Part shown: piece by piece, positions 18,137-27,723 of the stretch
Numbering within the stretch: the first letter of the stretch is position 1
How the letters are laid out: the number at the start of each line of letters is the position of its first letter
Origin: an uncultured Flavobacteriales bacterium
GTDB lineage: Bacteria; Bacteroidota; Bacteroidia; Flavobacteriales_E; Vicingaceae
Length of the DNA stretch: 64,000 bases
NCBI GenBank assembly: GCA_937901255.1
Contig: CALCHN010000067.1
Coordinates: 29,490-93,489, forward strand
Direction: 5' to 3'
Notes under the pieces: model-generated
What the model was told of the DNA's origin: nothing
What the model saw: only the letters and a program-made list of their open reading frames with translations
Database searches by the model: none
Made by a program: the position numbers and the translations under genes

Positions 18137-19156
18137 ATGAAACGACAGATAAACATCAATAAATTAAACAAAAAAAAGCTACTTTCTGTAGATGAATATG
18201 TTAGTGCCATAGCTAAAGGAGATAGAAATGCATTGAGTAAAGCGATTACACTTGTTGAAAGTAATAATAAATCGCACCAAGTTATTGCTGAACAAATTAT
18301 TGAAAAATGCCTGCCTTTATCAGGAAAATCATTTAGAATAGGTATTACAGGTGTACCAGGTGTTGGAAAAAGTACATTTATTGAGGCGTTGGGAATGTTT
18401 TTAATTCAACAAAAAAACAAAAAAGTAGCTGTTTTAGCTATAGATCCGAGCAGCAATAAAAGTAGTGGAAGTATTTTAGGCGATAAAACCAGAATGAACG
18501 AACTCTCTGCTCAGGAAAATGCTTTTATCCGACCTTCCCCTTCTTCAGGGACGTTGGGAGGTGTAGCAAGAGCAACAAGAGAAAGTATAATTTTATGTGA
18601 AGCTGCCGGTTATGAAGTTATATTGGTAGAAACCGTTGGTGTTGGTCAGTCGGAAACGGAAGTAAAATTAATGGTGGATTTCTTTTTATTGTTGATGCTT
18701 GCTGGTGCGGGAGATGAATTGCAAGGCATAAAAAGAGGCATTATGGAAATGGCTGATGCACTTGTTATTAATAAAGCCGAAGGAGACAATATTGACAAAG
18801 CTAAAACTGCCAAAAGAGCTTACCAAAATGCGTTACATTTATTTCCGCCCAATAAAAATGCGTGGACACCAAAGGTTGAAACTTGCTCAGCATTAGAGCA
18901 TACCAATATTCCTGAAATATGGAAAATAATGGAAGATTTTCAGCATTTGTTGGTGAGCAACGGTTTTTTTGATACACAGCGAAAAGAACAAGTAAAACAT
19001 TGGTTGCAAAGTGAAATTAATCAGGCATTAATAGCTATGTTTAATGACAATACAGCTATTCAGGATAAACTAAAGGTTCTGGAAAAAGAAGTGTTGAATA
19101 ATACCAAATCTCCTTTTGCAGCAGCAAACGAGTTGATTGGATTGTTGAAACAGTAA
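18137..19156 (+). CDS. meaB: Methylmalonyl-CoA mutase-associated GTPase MeaB (ArgK)
   Basis: A SIMIBI-class G3E GTPase that chaperones adenosylcobalamin-dependent methylmalonyl-CoA mutase, protecting and reloading its cofactor. 339 residues include Walker A GVPGVGKST (from about residue 72), the ProX base region IDPSSNKSSGSILGDKTRM, the VETVGVGQSE switch and VINKAEGDN for guanine recognition. These match MeaB and not the related urease or hydrogenase GTPases. The mutase genes are not in the window. The start is ATG 18137, well downstream of a palindromic repeat. Family assignment is firm. Confidence 0.95.
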   Translation: MKRQININKLNKKKLLSVDEYVSAIAKGDRNALSKAITLVESNNKSHQVIAEQIIEKCLPLSGKSFRIGITGVPGVGKSTFIEALGMFLIQQKNKKVAVLAIDPSSNKSSGSILGDKTRMNELSAQENAFIRPSPSSGTLGGVARATRESIILCEAAGYEVILVETVGVGQSETEVKLMVDFFLLLMLAGAGDELQGIKRGIMEMADALVINKAEGDNIDKAKTAKRAYQNALHLFPPNKNAWTPKVETCSALEHTNIPEIWKIMEDFQHLLVSNGFFDTQRKEQVKHWLQSEINQALIAMFNDNTAIQDKLKVLEKEVLNNTKSPFAAANELIGLLKQ

Positions 19157-19166
19157 ACATCTAAAT

Positions 19167-19631
19167 ATGAAAAGAATTGCTGTAATATTAATTATTGGAT
19201 TTTTCTTAAGTTTTAGTATGGTTGTTAATGGTCAAATACATCACGCTAGTACTAAAGAACAAGGGGCTTTAATGATTGAAGGGAAAGTAACAGACTTAGG
19301 TAAAATTGGATTATTTGCAAATGTTCAAATCGAATTCAAGAAAGGATCTTATAAATTTGATGCTATGCACATATTCAGTGATAGTAGCGGTTTTTTTCAG
19401 ATTATATTAAAAAGAGGTGTTAAGCATAAATTCATTATATATGCTGATGGATTTAAACCAAAAGTTTTAGAAATTGATACAAGAAAAAGTGGTAAAAGTA
19501 AAAATGGTTATGTAATCCCAATAGAGGTAGTTTTAGAAAAGGGAAAAAAAGAAGTTGAAGGATTAACTCCAGTAGTTGTAATATTTTACGATAAAGAAAC
19601 CGATTCATATAAATCTAAGATGTACAATTAG
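19167..19631 (+). CDS. Secreted protein with a carboxypeptidase-regulatory-like domain, hypothetical
   Basis: A 154-residue protein with a signal peptide (residues 1-22, ending VVNGQ). The remainder looks like one beta-sandwich domain: MIEGKVTDLGKIGLFANVQIEF, then DSSGFFQIILKRGVKHKFII and YADGFKPKVLEID, the order of strands seen in carboxypeptidase-D regulatory-like domains. Such domains occur widely at the start of Bacteroidota outer-membrane proteins; here it stands alone. It lies 10 bases after meaB on the same strand and is probably co-transcribed, without an obvious functional link. Confidence 0.65.
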   Translation: MKRIAVILIIGFFLSFSMVVNGQIHHASTKEQGALMIEGKVTDLGKIGLFANVQIEFKKGSYKFDAMHIFSDSSGFFQIILKRGVKHKFIIYADGFKPKVLEIDTRKSGKSKNGYVIPIEVVLEKGKKEVEGLTPVVVIFYDKETDSYKSKMYN

Positions 19632-19686
19632 TTTTTTTATACTCTTGAATATTTGTAATATGTTTGGAAATTAGTGAATAAACAAA

Positions 19687-20409
19687 ATGAAGAAAAATAG
19701 ATATTATCATTTATCTTATTGTTCTGTTTGTAAAAACAGAACTTTTAATTTACAAAATGGAATTATTTGTAAATTAACAAATGAACAAGCTAATTTCTCT
19801 GATTATTGTCTTGATTATACTTTAGACAATGAAAAAATCAAACAAATCAAAAATGATATTTCTTCAAAAATTGAGAGTGATTTCTGTAATAATTCACTTA
19901 TTTCAACATTTGGTAACGTTGGAAAATATAAGGAATTAACACCTAGTAAAACATCAAAGTACAATTCAAAAAAAAATACTCATGGTTTAAAACTTGGAAA
20001 AAATAAATTCTTAGCTCCTATGTTCATTCTTTTTGCTGTATCATTTTTAGTTATGATAATAAAAGGTGCAATCGATAATGAAAAAATTGCAAATTTTCAA
20101 AATGCTGGATTAGCAATTTTAATTCTTTGTGTCCCCTTTTTATGGTTCGGAGTAAAACAATTGCTTGATAACAAAATATATATTGAAACTTCTGATAAGC
20201 TATTAATGTTAAATGGATATATAATAGCATGGAATGATATATTAGTTGTAGGTTTTTCTGAGTTACATACAGGAAAAGGACCTTCATCGATAAATATGGT
20301 AATTGGCACAAAAACTAGAGGTTTAATTGTTACTAATATTGATAATATTCAAATTTCTCATCAAGAAATAGCTGATATTATTTTCTTAAACCAAAATACT
20401 AACACCTAA
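19687..20409 (+). CDS. Membrane protein with N-terminal Cys-rich motif, hypothetical
   Basis: A 240-residue protein that I do not assign to a named family. Residues 10-52 hold CSVCKNR, a further Cys in GIICKLTN and another in FSDYCLDY, a spacing that could form a zinc ribbon. Two hydrophobic helices follow at about residues 107-127 and 143-160, then a soluble domain of about 80 residues with alternating strands (IYIETSDKLLMLNGYIIAWN). The topology suggests a cytosolic zinc finger, a hairpin in the membrane and a cytosolic tail. It is 55 bases after the previous gene, on the same strand. Confidence 0.6.
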   Translation: MKKNRYYHLSYCSVCKNRTFNLQNGIICKLTNEQANFSDYCLDYTLDNEKIKQIKNDISSKIESDFCNNSLISTFGNVGKYKELTPSKTSKYNSKKNTHGLKLGKNKFLAPMFILFAVSFLVMIIKGAIDNEKIANFQNAGLAILILCVPFLWFGVKQLLDNKIYIETSDKLLMLNGYIIAWNDILVVGFSELHTGKGPSSINMVIGTKTRGLIVTNIDNIQISHQEIADIIFLNQNTNT

Positions 20410-20533
20410 TACTATTTAATTTGAAAACAACTAATTTTCACAGTACAAAACAATTCTACTACAACCATTTTCCCTTACTTCACAAATCAAAAAGCTTATT
20501 TCCTTATTTTTACCATTCCAAAATTTGTTAAGA

Positions 20534-21895
20534 ATGCAAAAAATATACGCTTTATTGTTAGTTTTATTAACGCCTTTTTTACTTAAAGCACAAGGTGATT
20601 CTTTGTTTATTCGTTCTATCTATGATGTCGCTTTAGAAAAAGGTCATGCCTATAAAAATTTAGAAGTGCTTTGTAAACAGGTTGGAGCAAGAATTACTGG
20701 TTCTGCGGAAGCACAAAAAGCGGTAGAATGGGGTTACAACCTACTTTCTTCTTATGGTTTTGATACGGTTTATTTACAAGAAATTGATGCTCCTTATTGG
20801 AAAAGAGGCACCAAAGAAGCAGGATGGATTTCTACTGCCAACAAGGAATTTCATAAATTGAATTTACTAGCTTTAGGAGGTTCTATCGCTACCAACGGTT
20901 TGCTAAAAGGGGATATAGTAGAAGTGGCAGATTATGAAGCATTGAAAACCATAGATAAATTGGCAGTAAAGGGAAAAGTTGTATTTATCAATCAGGCATT
21001 TGACCAAAAGCTTATCAATACCTTTAGTGCTTATGGTTATTGTTATCCGATGCGTGCATTTGGTGCTATTGAAGCTAGTAAATTAGGAGCAAAAGCGGTT
21101 ATTATTAGGTCGATGGCAACACCGACAGATAATCATCCGCATACAGGTTCGCTGGTTTATGATGATAAAACACCTAAAATTCCTGCTGCAGCTATCAGTA
21201 CTGCCGATGCAGATTTACTTTCTGCTTGGTTAAAACAAGGAGATGTATCTATTGCCTTAGAAATGGATTGTAAAACTTTACTAAATGTAACAACTTACAA
21301 CGTTATTGCTGAAATGAAAGGGAAAGATGACCAAATCATCACTTTTGGCGGACATCTTGATTCTTGGGATGTTGGTGAAGGAGCTCATGATGATGGAGCA
21401 GGAATTGTTCATTCTATTGAAGCATTGAGAATTTTAAAAACCTTGAATTATCAACCTCAACATACCTTACGTTGTGTGTTATTTATGAATGAAGAAAATG
21501 GCAATTTTGGTGGAAAAACCTATGCTAAATTAGCCAAGCAAAACAAAGAAAAACACCTTGCTGCCATCGAAAGCGATAGAGGTGGTTTTTTACCGTTAGG
21601 TTATGATGTGTTAGGCTCTGACAAACACCTCGAATTTGTTAAATCTTTCGACAAATTATTATTCGATTATGATTTAACGAAAATAAAGAAAGGTTATAGT
21701 GGTGTGGATATTATGCCCTTAAGAGAAGAATATCCGGACATGTTGCAAATAGGTATTGCCATTAATTCTCAATTGTATTTTAACTACCACCATGCTGAAA
21801 CAGATGTGTTTGAAGCAGTAAACAAAAGAGAATTGGAAATGGGTGCCGGAGCAATGGCAACTATTGTTTATTTGTTAGATAAGTATTTGGAGTGA
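20534..21895 (+). CDS. M28 family zinc peptidase with PA insert, secreted
   Basis: A secreted metallopeptidase of 453 residues (start at ATG 20534, not the in-frame TTG at 20525, because residues 1-20 then form a clean signal peptide ending LLKAQ). The M28 zinc-site segments are GGHLDSWDVGEGAHDDGAG (His and Asp ligands, from about residue 272) and MNEENGN (catalytic Glu), with a late YHHAETD. Between the N-terminus and the catalytic part is a PA-like insert. Family members are secreted aminopeptidases or carboxypeptidases; the substrate here is unknown. The last 35 bases overlap the convergent downstream gene. Confidence 0.9.
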   Translation: MQKIYALLLVLLTPFLLKAQGDSLFIRSIYDVALEKGHAYKNLEVLCKQVGARITGSAEAQKAVEWGYNLLSSYGFDTVYLQEIDAPYWKRGTKEAGWISTANKEFHKLNLLALGGSIATNGLLKGDIVEVADYEALKTIDKLAVKGKVVFINQAFDQKLINTFSAYGYCYPMRAFGAIEASKLGAKAVIIRSMATPTDNHPHTGSLVYDDKTPKIPAAAISTADADLLSAWLKQGDVSIALEMDCKTLLNVTTYNVIAEMKGKDDQIITFGGHLDSWDVGEGAHDDGAGIVHSIEALRILKTLNYQPQHTLRCVLFMNEENGNFGGKTYAKLAKQNKEKHLAAIESDRGGFLPLGYDVLGSDKHLEFVKSFDKLLFDYDLTKIKKGYSGVDIMPLREEYPDMLQIGIAINSQLYFNYHHAETDVFEAVNKRELEMGAGAMATIVYLLDKYLE

Positions 21896-22355
21896 ATTTT
21901 TCTGCGATATATTTCTCAACCAACTCTTTATCAGTTTTATTTTTTAAGATTAATAATTCATGATTTTTATGTGTTCGATAACTCATAAGAAATTTCGTTT
22001 TTCCGCTTCGAGTTAACTCCAAAAATTCAAATCGTTTTGGATCAAACTTATCGGTTATCAAATCCACTTTTTGAGTTCGGTCAAGTATTTTTATCAGCCG
22101 AATCATTTTTCCATTTTTCTCGTCAATCAGAATTTCTGAGTAATAAATCCAAGCCGCAAATCTGTAAACAATATATCCAATTAAAGTTAAAATTGCTATT
22201 AGTAATCCAACTAACCAACCAAAAATAAAAATTAAGACAATAAACGAAATAGAATTCCAAACGGTTAATTCTTTCCATTTAAACGGAATTCTATCACTCA
22301 ATAAATGAACGTGTCCATTTTTGGAAATTCTAAAATAATCTTCGTTTTCGTTCAT
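21861..22355 (-). CDS. Small membrane protein, hypothetical
   Basis: A 164-residue protein with two adjacent hydrophobic helices in the middle (about residues 34-72: FIVLIFIFGWLVGLLIAIL and IVYRFAAWIYY) and soluble ends. The C-terminal half (ILIDEKNGKMIRLIKILDRTQKVDLI onwards) alternates hydrophobic and charged residues like a small beta domain. I do not recognise the family. Its 3' end overlaps the 3' end of the M28 gene by 35 bases, in convergent orientation, so neither gene has a terminator of its own there. A palindromic repeat lies just upstream (22375-22397). Confidence 0.6.
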   Translation of the reverse strand: MNENEDYFRISKNGHVHLLSDRIPFKWKELTVWNSISFIVLIFIFGWLVGLLIAILTLIGYIVYRFAAWIYYSEILIDEKNGKMIRLIKILDRTQKVDLITDKFDPKRFEFLELTRSGKTKFLMSYRTHKNHELLILKNKTDKELVEKYIAEKFTPNTYLTNKQ

Positions 22356-22374
22356 AGTATATTTATATAGAAAC

Positions 22375-22397
22375 CGAACGCATTACAAATGCGTTCG
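22375..22397. repeat. Palindrome CGAACGCAT-TACAA-ATGCGTTCG
   Basis: A perfect 9-bp stem with loop TACAA. A second copy with the core ACGCATTACAAATGCG occurs at 41294-41309, so this is a dispersed element. It lies in the 51-base gap between two minus-strand genes and could act as a transcription barrier, but it lacks a T-tract. Confidence 0.6.
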
Positions 22398-22406
22398 AGT
22401 GAATCT

Positions 22407-23057
22407 TCAATTATTGTTATTTATGTATTTTCGTTCAGAAGTTATAGTAATAAAATGTACCATCCAAATTAACCTATTATAATTTTTATTGAAATCAAAT
22501 TTATCATGTAACTGAAGAAAACTAAATGAAATAGATGGTGAGATACCACTAGAAGTTTCAATTGCTAAATGATAATTCTTAATTATCTCAGCACTTTTTC
22601 CATAATTTTTTAGAAATTCTAAATATTTACCTTCCATATTTAGATTAAGATATACCACATTAGTATCTTTCGTATAAATATCTCTTCCATATTCATAAAT
22701 CCATATATCATCAAACATTTTAGTTTTACTTATTTTATCTAAAAGAGCCTCATGTTTAGATGTTCCCATTTTAGTTTTTTGTCTAAAATCTTCCTCAGAT
22801 TCTATATACTTCAATTCTTCAAAGAATAAATGATAAGCATTACTAACATTTTTTTCTCTTGATATTGTAACTAAATGTTTATCGAAAACAGATAATAATT
22901 TACCTAGTAGTTTTAATTCTTTTTTATTATACGTAGTATTTTCATTGGGTTGAGTATGGGCATAGTCAAAATTTTGTCCTTTTATTACAAAAAAAGAAGT
23001 GATAAATAAACTTAGCAGAATTAAACTAATTATTTTATGTTTTTTTCTATGTTTCAT
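22407..23057 (-). CDS. Secreted or membrane-anchored protein, hypothetical
   Basis: A 216-residue protein from ATG 23057; the longer frame starts at a TTG nine bases upstream. The N-terminus is basic (KHRKKHK), then hydrophobic (IISLILLSLFITSFFVI), followed by KGQNFDYAH, so it is either a cleaved signal peptide or a membrane anchor. The rest is charged and helical, without motifs I recognise; the end is HFITITSERKYINNNN. It is transcribed in the same direction as the 164-residue gene downstream, and mutS lies beyond its start in the same orientation. No function is proposed. Confidence 0.55.
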   Translation of the reverse strand: MKHRKKHKIISLILLSLFITSFFVIKGQNFDYAHTQPNENTTYNKKELKLLGKLLSVFDKHLVTISREKNVSNAYHLFFEELKYIESEEDFRQKTKMGTSKHEALLDKISKTKMFDDIWIYEYGRDIYTKDTNVVYLNLNMEGKYLEFLKNYGKSAEIIKNYHLAIETSSGISPSISFSFLQLHDKFDFNKNYNRLIWMVHFITITSERKYINNNN

Positions 23058-23165
23058 TATACTCAATCATTCTATTATGAAAATTGAAAAAATCAATTAA
23101 TTCGTGTCCAAAATCAATACAAATTGACTAGTGTGGGGCTCTAATCTCTAATTTCCAATTTCCAA

Positions 23166-25796
23166 TCACTTCCCCCCAACCATTTTTTTAATCTCGTTGA
23201 GTTTCATCAAGGCTTCAACGGGCGTAAGTGTATTGATATCAATGTTAATTAGTTCTTCTTTAATTTGCTCTAAAACAGGGTCGTCCAATTGAAAGAAGCT
23301 TAATTGCATATCTTCAACCGTTGGTTTAGTACTTACTTTTTTATTTTTACTGCTGCTTACATGCGAGTTTTCTAATTGTTTCAGGATGTCGTTAGCTCTA
23401 TCCAACATAATTTTGGGCATTCCCGCCATTTTTGCAACATGAATACCAAAACTGTGATTGCTTCCGCCAGCAGCTAACTTTCTTAAAAAGTGAATTTTGT
23501 TATTAATTTCTTTAACAGAAACATTAAAGTTTTTAATTCGCTTAAAGCTGTTGGTCATATCATTTAACTCATGATAATGTGTAGCAAAAAGTGTTTTCGC
23601 TTTATGTGTAGGATGTTCGTGTAAGTATTCAGCTATGCTCCAAGCTATGGAAATACCATCGTAAGTGCTTGTTCCTCTACCAATTTCATCTAACAAAATT
23701 AAACTTCTTCCAGAAAGGTTATTTAAAATACTAGCCGTTTCGTTCATTTCTACCATAAAAGTAGATTCTCCTTGAGAAATATTATCAGAAGCTCCAACTC
23801 GGGTGAAAATTTTATCCACCACACCAATAACAGCATGTTTAGCGGGAACGTAAGATCCAATTTGAGCCAACAGTGTAATTAAAGCAGTTTGTCTTAATAA
23901 GGCCGATTTTCCCGACATATTTGGACCAGTAATCATCATTATTTGTTGCTGACTATCATCTAAATAGATATCGTTAACCACATACTCTTCGCCAATAGGT
24001 AATTGTTGTTCTATAACTGGGTGTCTGCCCGATTTAATATCAATTATTTTGGTATCGTTAACTTCTGGTCGGGTATAACTATGTTCTTTAGCAATAGTTG
24101 CAAAGGACAATAAACAATCGAGTTGGGCAATTAAAACAGCATTTAACTGGATTGGATTGATGTAGTCTGCTAACTCTAACACTAAATCGTTAAACAATTG
24201 TGTTTCGAGAACTAAAATTTTTTCATCAGCACCTAAAATTTTGCTTTCATACTCTTTAAGTTCTTCAGTAATGTAGCGTTCTGCCTGAGTAAGCGTTTGT
24301 TTTCTGTGCCAAGTTGGAGGTACTTTGTCTTTATGTGTATTTCTTACTTCAATATAATATCCGAAAACATTATTAAATGCAATTTTTAAACTCGGAATGC
24401 CAGTAAGTTCACTTTCTCTTTCCTGAATTTCTACCAAGGCATCTTTTCCTGAATGTAATATTTTTCGAAGTTCATCTAATTCCTTAGCAACATTATTTTT
24501 AATTACATTTCCTTTGGCGATAGCTACAGGAGGGTCGTCAAAAATGGTAGTTTCTATTTTGTCTTTTAAAATAGTACATGGATTCAGTTGTTCTCCAATC
24601 TTTTTTAAGGCAGCATTATCAATAGATAAGCAAGCAGATTTTATGGGTTCTATAGCTAACAAAGCTCGTTTTAACTGCACCACTTCTCTAGGATTAATTC
24701 TACCTGTGGCTACTTTTGAAACGAGTCTTTCTAAATCTCCAATTTCGTGTATGGCTGTTCTGATGCTTGCAGCAAAATCTGTTAGATTAACAAAAGTATT
24801 TACGATTTCCAGACGAGCATTAATTGGAGCAACATCCTTTAACGGTAAGGTTACCCAACGTTTCATTAAACGAGAACCCATTGGAGAAATAGTGCAATCG
24901 ATAATGTCTATAAGTGTTTTGGCATTTTCGTTGGGAGAGTAGATTAACTCTAAGTTTCTAACGGTAAATTTATCGAGCCAAACATATTTATCTTCTTCAA
25001 TTCTTGATAAAGCAGTAATGTGCTTTACTTTTTCGTGTTGCGTTTCCGAGAGATAATGCAAGGCTACTCCAGCAGCTATAATGGCATTGGAAAAATCTTC
25101 AACGCCAAAACCTTTTAGCGATTTCGTTTGAAAATGATTTTGAAGTGTTTCTCTGCCAAAATCTTCTGTAAACACCCATTCATCAACAGCGTAAGTATAA
25201 AATTGGTTGCCGAAAAGCTCGTGAAACTGTTTTTTATCGTTGCGTTTAAAAAGCACTTCAGAAGGTTTAAAACCATGCAATAGTTTATCGATATATTCTA
25301 CACTCCCTTCGGCAGCCAAAAACTCTCCGGTAGAAATATCCAGAAAAGCAACTCCTGCACCTTTTTTAGTTAGCGTAACAGCAGCTAAAAAGTTATTGGA
25401 TTTATGATCTAAAATTTGGTCGTTAAACGTTACTCCTGGAGTTACTAATTCAGTAACACCTCTTTTAACTATCTTTTTTACTTTGCTTGGAGCTTCTAAT
25501 TGGTCGCAAATAGCAACACGCAAGCCCGAACGAACCAATTTAGGTAAATAAGTATTTAAGGAATGATGTGGAAAACCGGCCAATTCTAATTTAGAAGAAC
25601 CGTTATTTCTGGCGGTTAGTACAATGCCTAAAATATTGGCAGCTTTAATGGCATCTTCACCAAAAGTTTCGTAAAAATCTCCTACTCTAAAAAGCAATAA
25701 AGCATCAGGATACTTCGCTTTGATGGCATTGTATTGCTTCATCAAAGGAGTGGTTGTTTTTTCTTCTTTTTTATCTTTTTTCAAGGTGGCTTGCAT
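23166..25796 (-). CDS. mutS: DNA mismatch repair protein MutS
   Basis: MutS recognises mismatches and starts repair with MutL. Domains in order: mismatch-binding domain with [13 protein letters not shown] (the Phe-x-Glu wedge) near the N-terminus, connector, core and clamp, then the ABC-type ATPase with [14 protein letters not shown] (Walker A), [12 protein letters not shown] (Walker B) and FATHYHEL. The length (876 residues from ATG 25796) is typical. A GTG nine bases after a TAAGTTTG element (complement of 25816-25823) offers an alternative start at 25814, which would be nearly leaderless. I chose the ATG, which leaves a short leader. The C-terminal helix-turn-helix tail is intact. Confidence 0.95.
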   Translation of the reverse strand: MQATLKKDKKEEKTTTPLMKQYNAIKAKYPDALLLFRVGDFYETFGEDAIKAANILGIVLTARNNGSSKLELAGFPHHSLNTYLPKLVRSGLRVAICDQLEAPSKVKKIVKRGVTELVTPGVTFNDQILDHKSNNFLAAVTLTKKGAGVAFLDISTGEFLAAEGSVEYIDKLLHGFKPSEVLFKRNDKKQFHELFGNQFYTYAVDEWVFTEDFGRETLQNHFQTKSLKGFGVEDFSNAIIAAGVALHYLSETQHEKVKHITALSRIEEDKYVWLDKFTVRNLELIYSPNENAKTLIDIIDCTISPMGSRLMKRWVTLPLKDVAPINARLEIVNTFVNLTDFAASIRTAIHEIGDLERLVSKVATGRINPREVVQLKRALLAIEPIKSACLSIDNAALKKIGEQLNPCTILKDKIETTIFDDPPVAIAKGNVIKNNVAKELDELRKILHSGKDALVEIQERESELTGIPSLKIAFNNVFGYYIEVRNTHKDKVPPTWHRKQTLTQAERYITEELKEYESKILGADEKILVLETQLFNDLVLELADYINPIQLNAVLIAQLDCLLSFATIAKEHSYTRPEVNDTKIIDIKSGRHPVIEQQLPIGEEYVVNDIYLDDSQQQIMMITGPNMSGKSALLRQTALITLLAQIGSYVPAKHAVIGVVDKIFTRVGASDNISQGESTFMVEMNETASILNNLSGRSLILLDEIGRGTSTYDGISIAWSIAEYLHEHPTHKAKTLFATHYHELNDMTNSFKRIKNFNVSVKEINNKIHFLRKLAAGGSNHSFGIHVAKMAGMPKIMLDRANDILKQLENSHVSSSKNKKVSTKPTVEDMQLSFFQLDDPVLEQIKEELINIDINTLTPVEALMKLNEIKKMVGGK

Positions 25797-25902
25797 CTGT
25801 TTTTTAAAACTCACACAAACTTAAGTCATTGTCCTAAATTTTTGAAAAATTACCCATACCAACTAATGAATAGTTATTAACAGAATTAAAACCCAACAGT
25901 AC

Positions 25903-25938
25903 AAAAAAAATCCTTAGAAGAAGACTCCTAAGGATTTT
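25903..25938 (-). terminator. Intrinsic terminator of rplS
   Basis: On the minus strand AAAATCCTTAG pairs with CTAAGGATTTT around a ten-base loop and is followed by a long T-run. It begins 28 bases after the rplS stop codon. Confidence 0.85.
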
Positions 25939-25965
25939 AACCATATCTAAACTATTATTATAAGC

Positions 25966-26322
25966 TTATTTTTTAACCATTTTCTTTTCTCTAATACGAG
26001 CAGATTTACCTGTTCTTTCTCTTAGATAGAAAATTCTAGCTCTTCTTACATTACCATGTTTGTTCACTTCAATTTTTTCAATAAATGGAGAAGCAAATGG
26101 AAAAACTCTTTCAACACCAATTCCACCAGACATTTTTCTAATAGTAAATGTTTCGTTAGCTCCTGAGTTTCTTCTTTGAAGTACTACTCCTTGAAAAAAC
26201 TGAGTTCTTTCTTTGTTACCTTCCTTAATTTTATAATAAACAGTAATCGTATCTCCTGATTTGAATTCAGGGTATTGATTTATCTGAGACAAATCGTTTT
26301 CTACAAATTTAATAGCTTCCAT
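25966..26322 (-). CDS. rplS: 50S ribosomal protein L19
   Basis: A 118-residue ribosomal protein of the 50S subunit that contacts the 30S at a subunit bridge. The family pattern is complete: [37 protein letters not shown] and [18 protein letters not shown], ending in the usual basic tail [13 protein letters not shown]. It has its own consensus promoter (26353-26382) and terminator (25903-25938), so it is monocistronic. It is not joined to rimM and trmD, the common operon partners elsewhere. Confidence 0.97.
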   Translation of the reverse strand: MEAIKFVENDLSQINQYPEFKSGDTITVYYKIKEGNKERTQFFQGVVLQRRNSGANETFTIRKMSGGIGVERVFPFASPFIEKIEVNKHGNVRRARIFYLRERTGKSARIREKKMVKK

Positions 26323-26352
26323 ATCTTTTATTTTTTATCCTAAAAAGGGTTG

Positions 26353-26382
26353 CAAATTTATACATTAAATATTAGTTCGCAA
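26353..26382 (-). promoter_or_regulatory. Promoter of rplS (TTG-N19-TAAATTTG)
   Basis: On the minus strand TTG (complement of 26380-26382) is followed after exactly 19 bases by TAAATTTG (complement of 26353-26360), ending 30 bases before the ATG. The -33 region with upstream A/T (26379-26391) is identical over 13 bases to that of rpmH. Confidence 0.75.
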
Positions 26383-26442
26383 GTAATATTTTAAAAATAA
26401 TTTTCATGTATTTACAATTGACTAAAAACCTTTAAAAATCAA

Positions 26443-26466
26443 TAGCTTAGATTAGTTCCTAAGCTA
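26443..26466 (-). terminator. Possible weak terminator after the DUF2237 gene
   Basis: TAGCTTAG (26443-26450) pairs with CTAAGCTA (26459-26466) around an eight-base loop, 24 bases past the DUF2237 stop. The T-tract on the minus strand is weak (TTGATTTTT), so the call is tentative. Confidence 0.4.
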
Positions 26467-26490
26467 AACAATATTACAAATTTTATTATT

Positions 26491-26871
26491 TTATTGATTT
26501 TGCTTGCTGTAAGAAGCATGTTTTATCAACACATCCATAGGTACAATTGCTAAAGTTTTTTCGTTAGTAGCTTCTAACACTACTTTTGGAGCAGCATTAT
26601 TTTCATAAGCTTCTAAAAAACGAGCAGCACATAAACACCATTTGTCTCCAGGTTTTAATCCTTTAAAATCCCATTCTGGAACTGGAGTTATTAAATCATT
26701 TCCTACGTTGTAAGAAAAATCTAAAAATTCAGCTGTAACCTCAACACAAACGGTATGAACACCATAATCTGTACCGTCAGTATTGCAACATCCATCTCTA
26801 AAAAACCCTGTAATTGGGTCGTTACTACATGCTATAAGTGGCTCTCCGAATATGTTTAGTTGTTGTTCCAT
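26491..26871 (-). CDS. DUF2237 family protein
   Basis: A 126-residue cytosolic protein of the DUF2237 family, easily recognised by NIFGEPLIACSNDPITGFFRDG, CCNTDGTDYGVHTVCVEV, the TPVPEWDFKGLKPGDKWCLC segment and the end EATNEKTLAIVPMDVLIKH. The five conserved cysteines (of the Cys-Cys and Cys-Leu-Cys type) suggest redox or metal chemistry, but no activity is established. It is the last gene of a probable four-gene operon, 12 bases after the small lipoprotein gene. The family call is sure; the role is not known. Confidence 0.88.
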   Translation of the reverse strand: MEQQLNIFGEPLIACSNDPITGFFRDGCCNTDGTDYGVHTVCVEVTAEFLDFSYNVGNDLITPVPEWDFKGLKPGDKWCLCAARFLEAYENNAAPKVVLEATNEKTLAIVPMDVLIKHASYSKQNQ

Positions 26872-26883
26872 AAATTTAATATT

Positions 26884-27003
26884 TTACATTACTCCCATTG
26901 GGGTTTTTGTTCCTCTTTTTCCATTGCATTTTTTATGACTAGCACAAGCAAATAGACTTGCTAAAATTAAAAGGATTAATGATATTATTACTAGTTTTTT
27001 CAT
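26884..27003 (-). CDS. Small lipoprotein, 39 residues
   Basis: A very short gene: ATG at 27003, TAA at 26884. The product is a lipoprotein signal (MKKLVIISLILLILASLFAC, Cys20) followed by only 19 residues, ASHKKCNGKRGTKTPMGVM. The Lys-Lys-Cys and the PMG-x-M end look conserved in kind with short lipoproteins I recall in Flavobacteriia, but I cannot name a family. It lies 18 bases after the beta-barrel gene and 12 before the DUF2237 gene, in the same direction. The tight packing and the lipobox make a real gene likely despite its size. Confidence 0.65.
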   Translation of the reverse strand: MKKLVIISLILLILASLFACASHKKCNGKRGTKTPMGVM

Positions 27004-27021
27004 TTTAAATTGATTAAAATT

Positions 27022-27723
27022 TTAAAACCATCCTTCATTTTTGGGTTTATCAACAACTTTTTTCCCAAACTTGTAAACTAGCCCCACTCCAAATGAATAA
27101 GAATACCCTATATTTACAACGTAACGCCAGTCATCAAAAGTATTTTCTTCTTGTATATAATTATATGAACTTTCAACTAACAGTGAAATTTTGTCTCCAA
27201 AATCTATTGTTGCTCCAATTTTTGGTCCTATAGAATATCTTGAAACTACATTATTACTAAAAACGGTATCTAACTCAGTAGATATGTTTGTAGAATAATA
27301 AAGCATTATGTCTTCTTTTCGAGCAACTTTATAGTGATCATATTTTAAAATCCTTGCACCAAAAGTTCCTCCTATATAAAATTTCACTCTGTTATTGATA
27401 TATGCAACATTATATCTTCCTTCTAATAATATAGGGTACATTTTAACCTCATAATACCTATCGTATCTAAAAATTGAATTATTCAAAGTTGAATAATCTA
27501 CCTCATTAATTGGCTTAAAAGACTCGTAACCTGTTACCAAACCCACGCTAAATTTTTCCCATTCATGATAAACACCTGCTTCTACTCCAAATAAAGTCGA
27601 TTTATAATTATTATTTCCAGCTATAGGTGTAGGGAAATTTTTATCTACTAAAAAATATACTCTCATTTGGGCATAACTAACTTCTGCCAACAATAAACTA
27701 ATTGCTAAAACTACAATTCTCAT
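27022..27723 (-). CDS. Outer-membrane beta-barrel protein, hypothetical
   Basis: A 233-residue protein with a signal peptide (residues 1-18, ending VSYAQ) and a series of amphipathic strands (FGVEAGVYHEWEKFSVGLVTGY, FYIGGTFGARILKYD, YSIGPKIGATIDFGDKISLLVE) as in small OmpX-like or porin-type barrels, ending in GLVYKFGKKVVDKPKNEGWF. It should lie in the outer membrane. No enzymatic motif is seen. Its ATG overlaps by one base the stop of the larger secreted-protein gene upstream (TAATG), so the two are translationally coupled and probably form a pair. Confidence 0.7.
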   Translation of the reverse strand: MRIVVLAISLLLAEVSYAQMRVYFLVDKNFPTPIAGNNNYKSTLFGVEAGVYHEWEKFSVGLVTGYESFKPINEVDYSTLNNSIFRYDRYYEVKMYPILLEGRYNVAYINNRVKFYIGGTFGARILKYDHYKVARKEDIMLYYSTNISTELDTVFSNNVVSRYSIGPKIGATIDFGDKISLLVESSYNYIQEENTFDDWRYVVNIGYSYSFGVGLVYKFGKKVVDKPKNEGWF

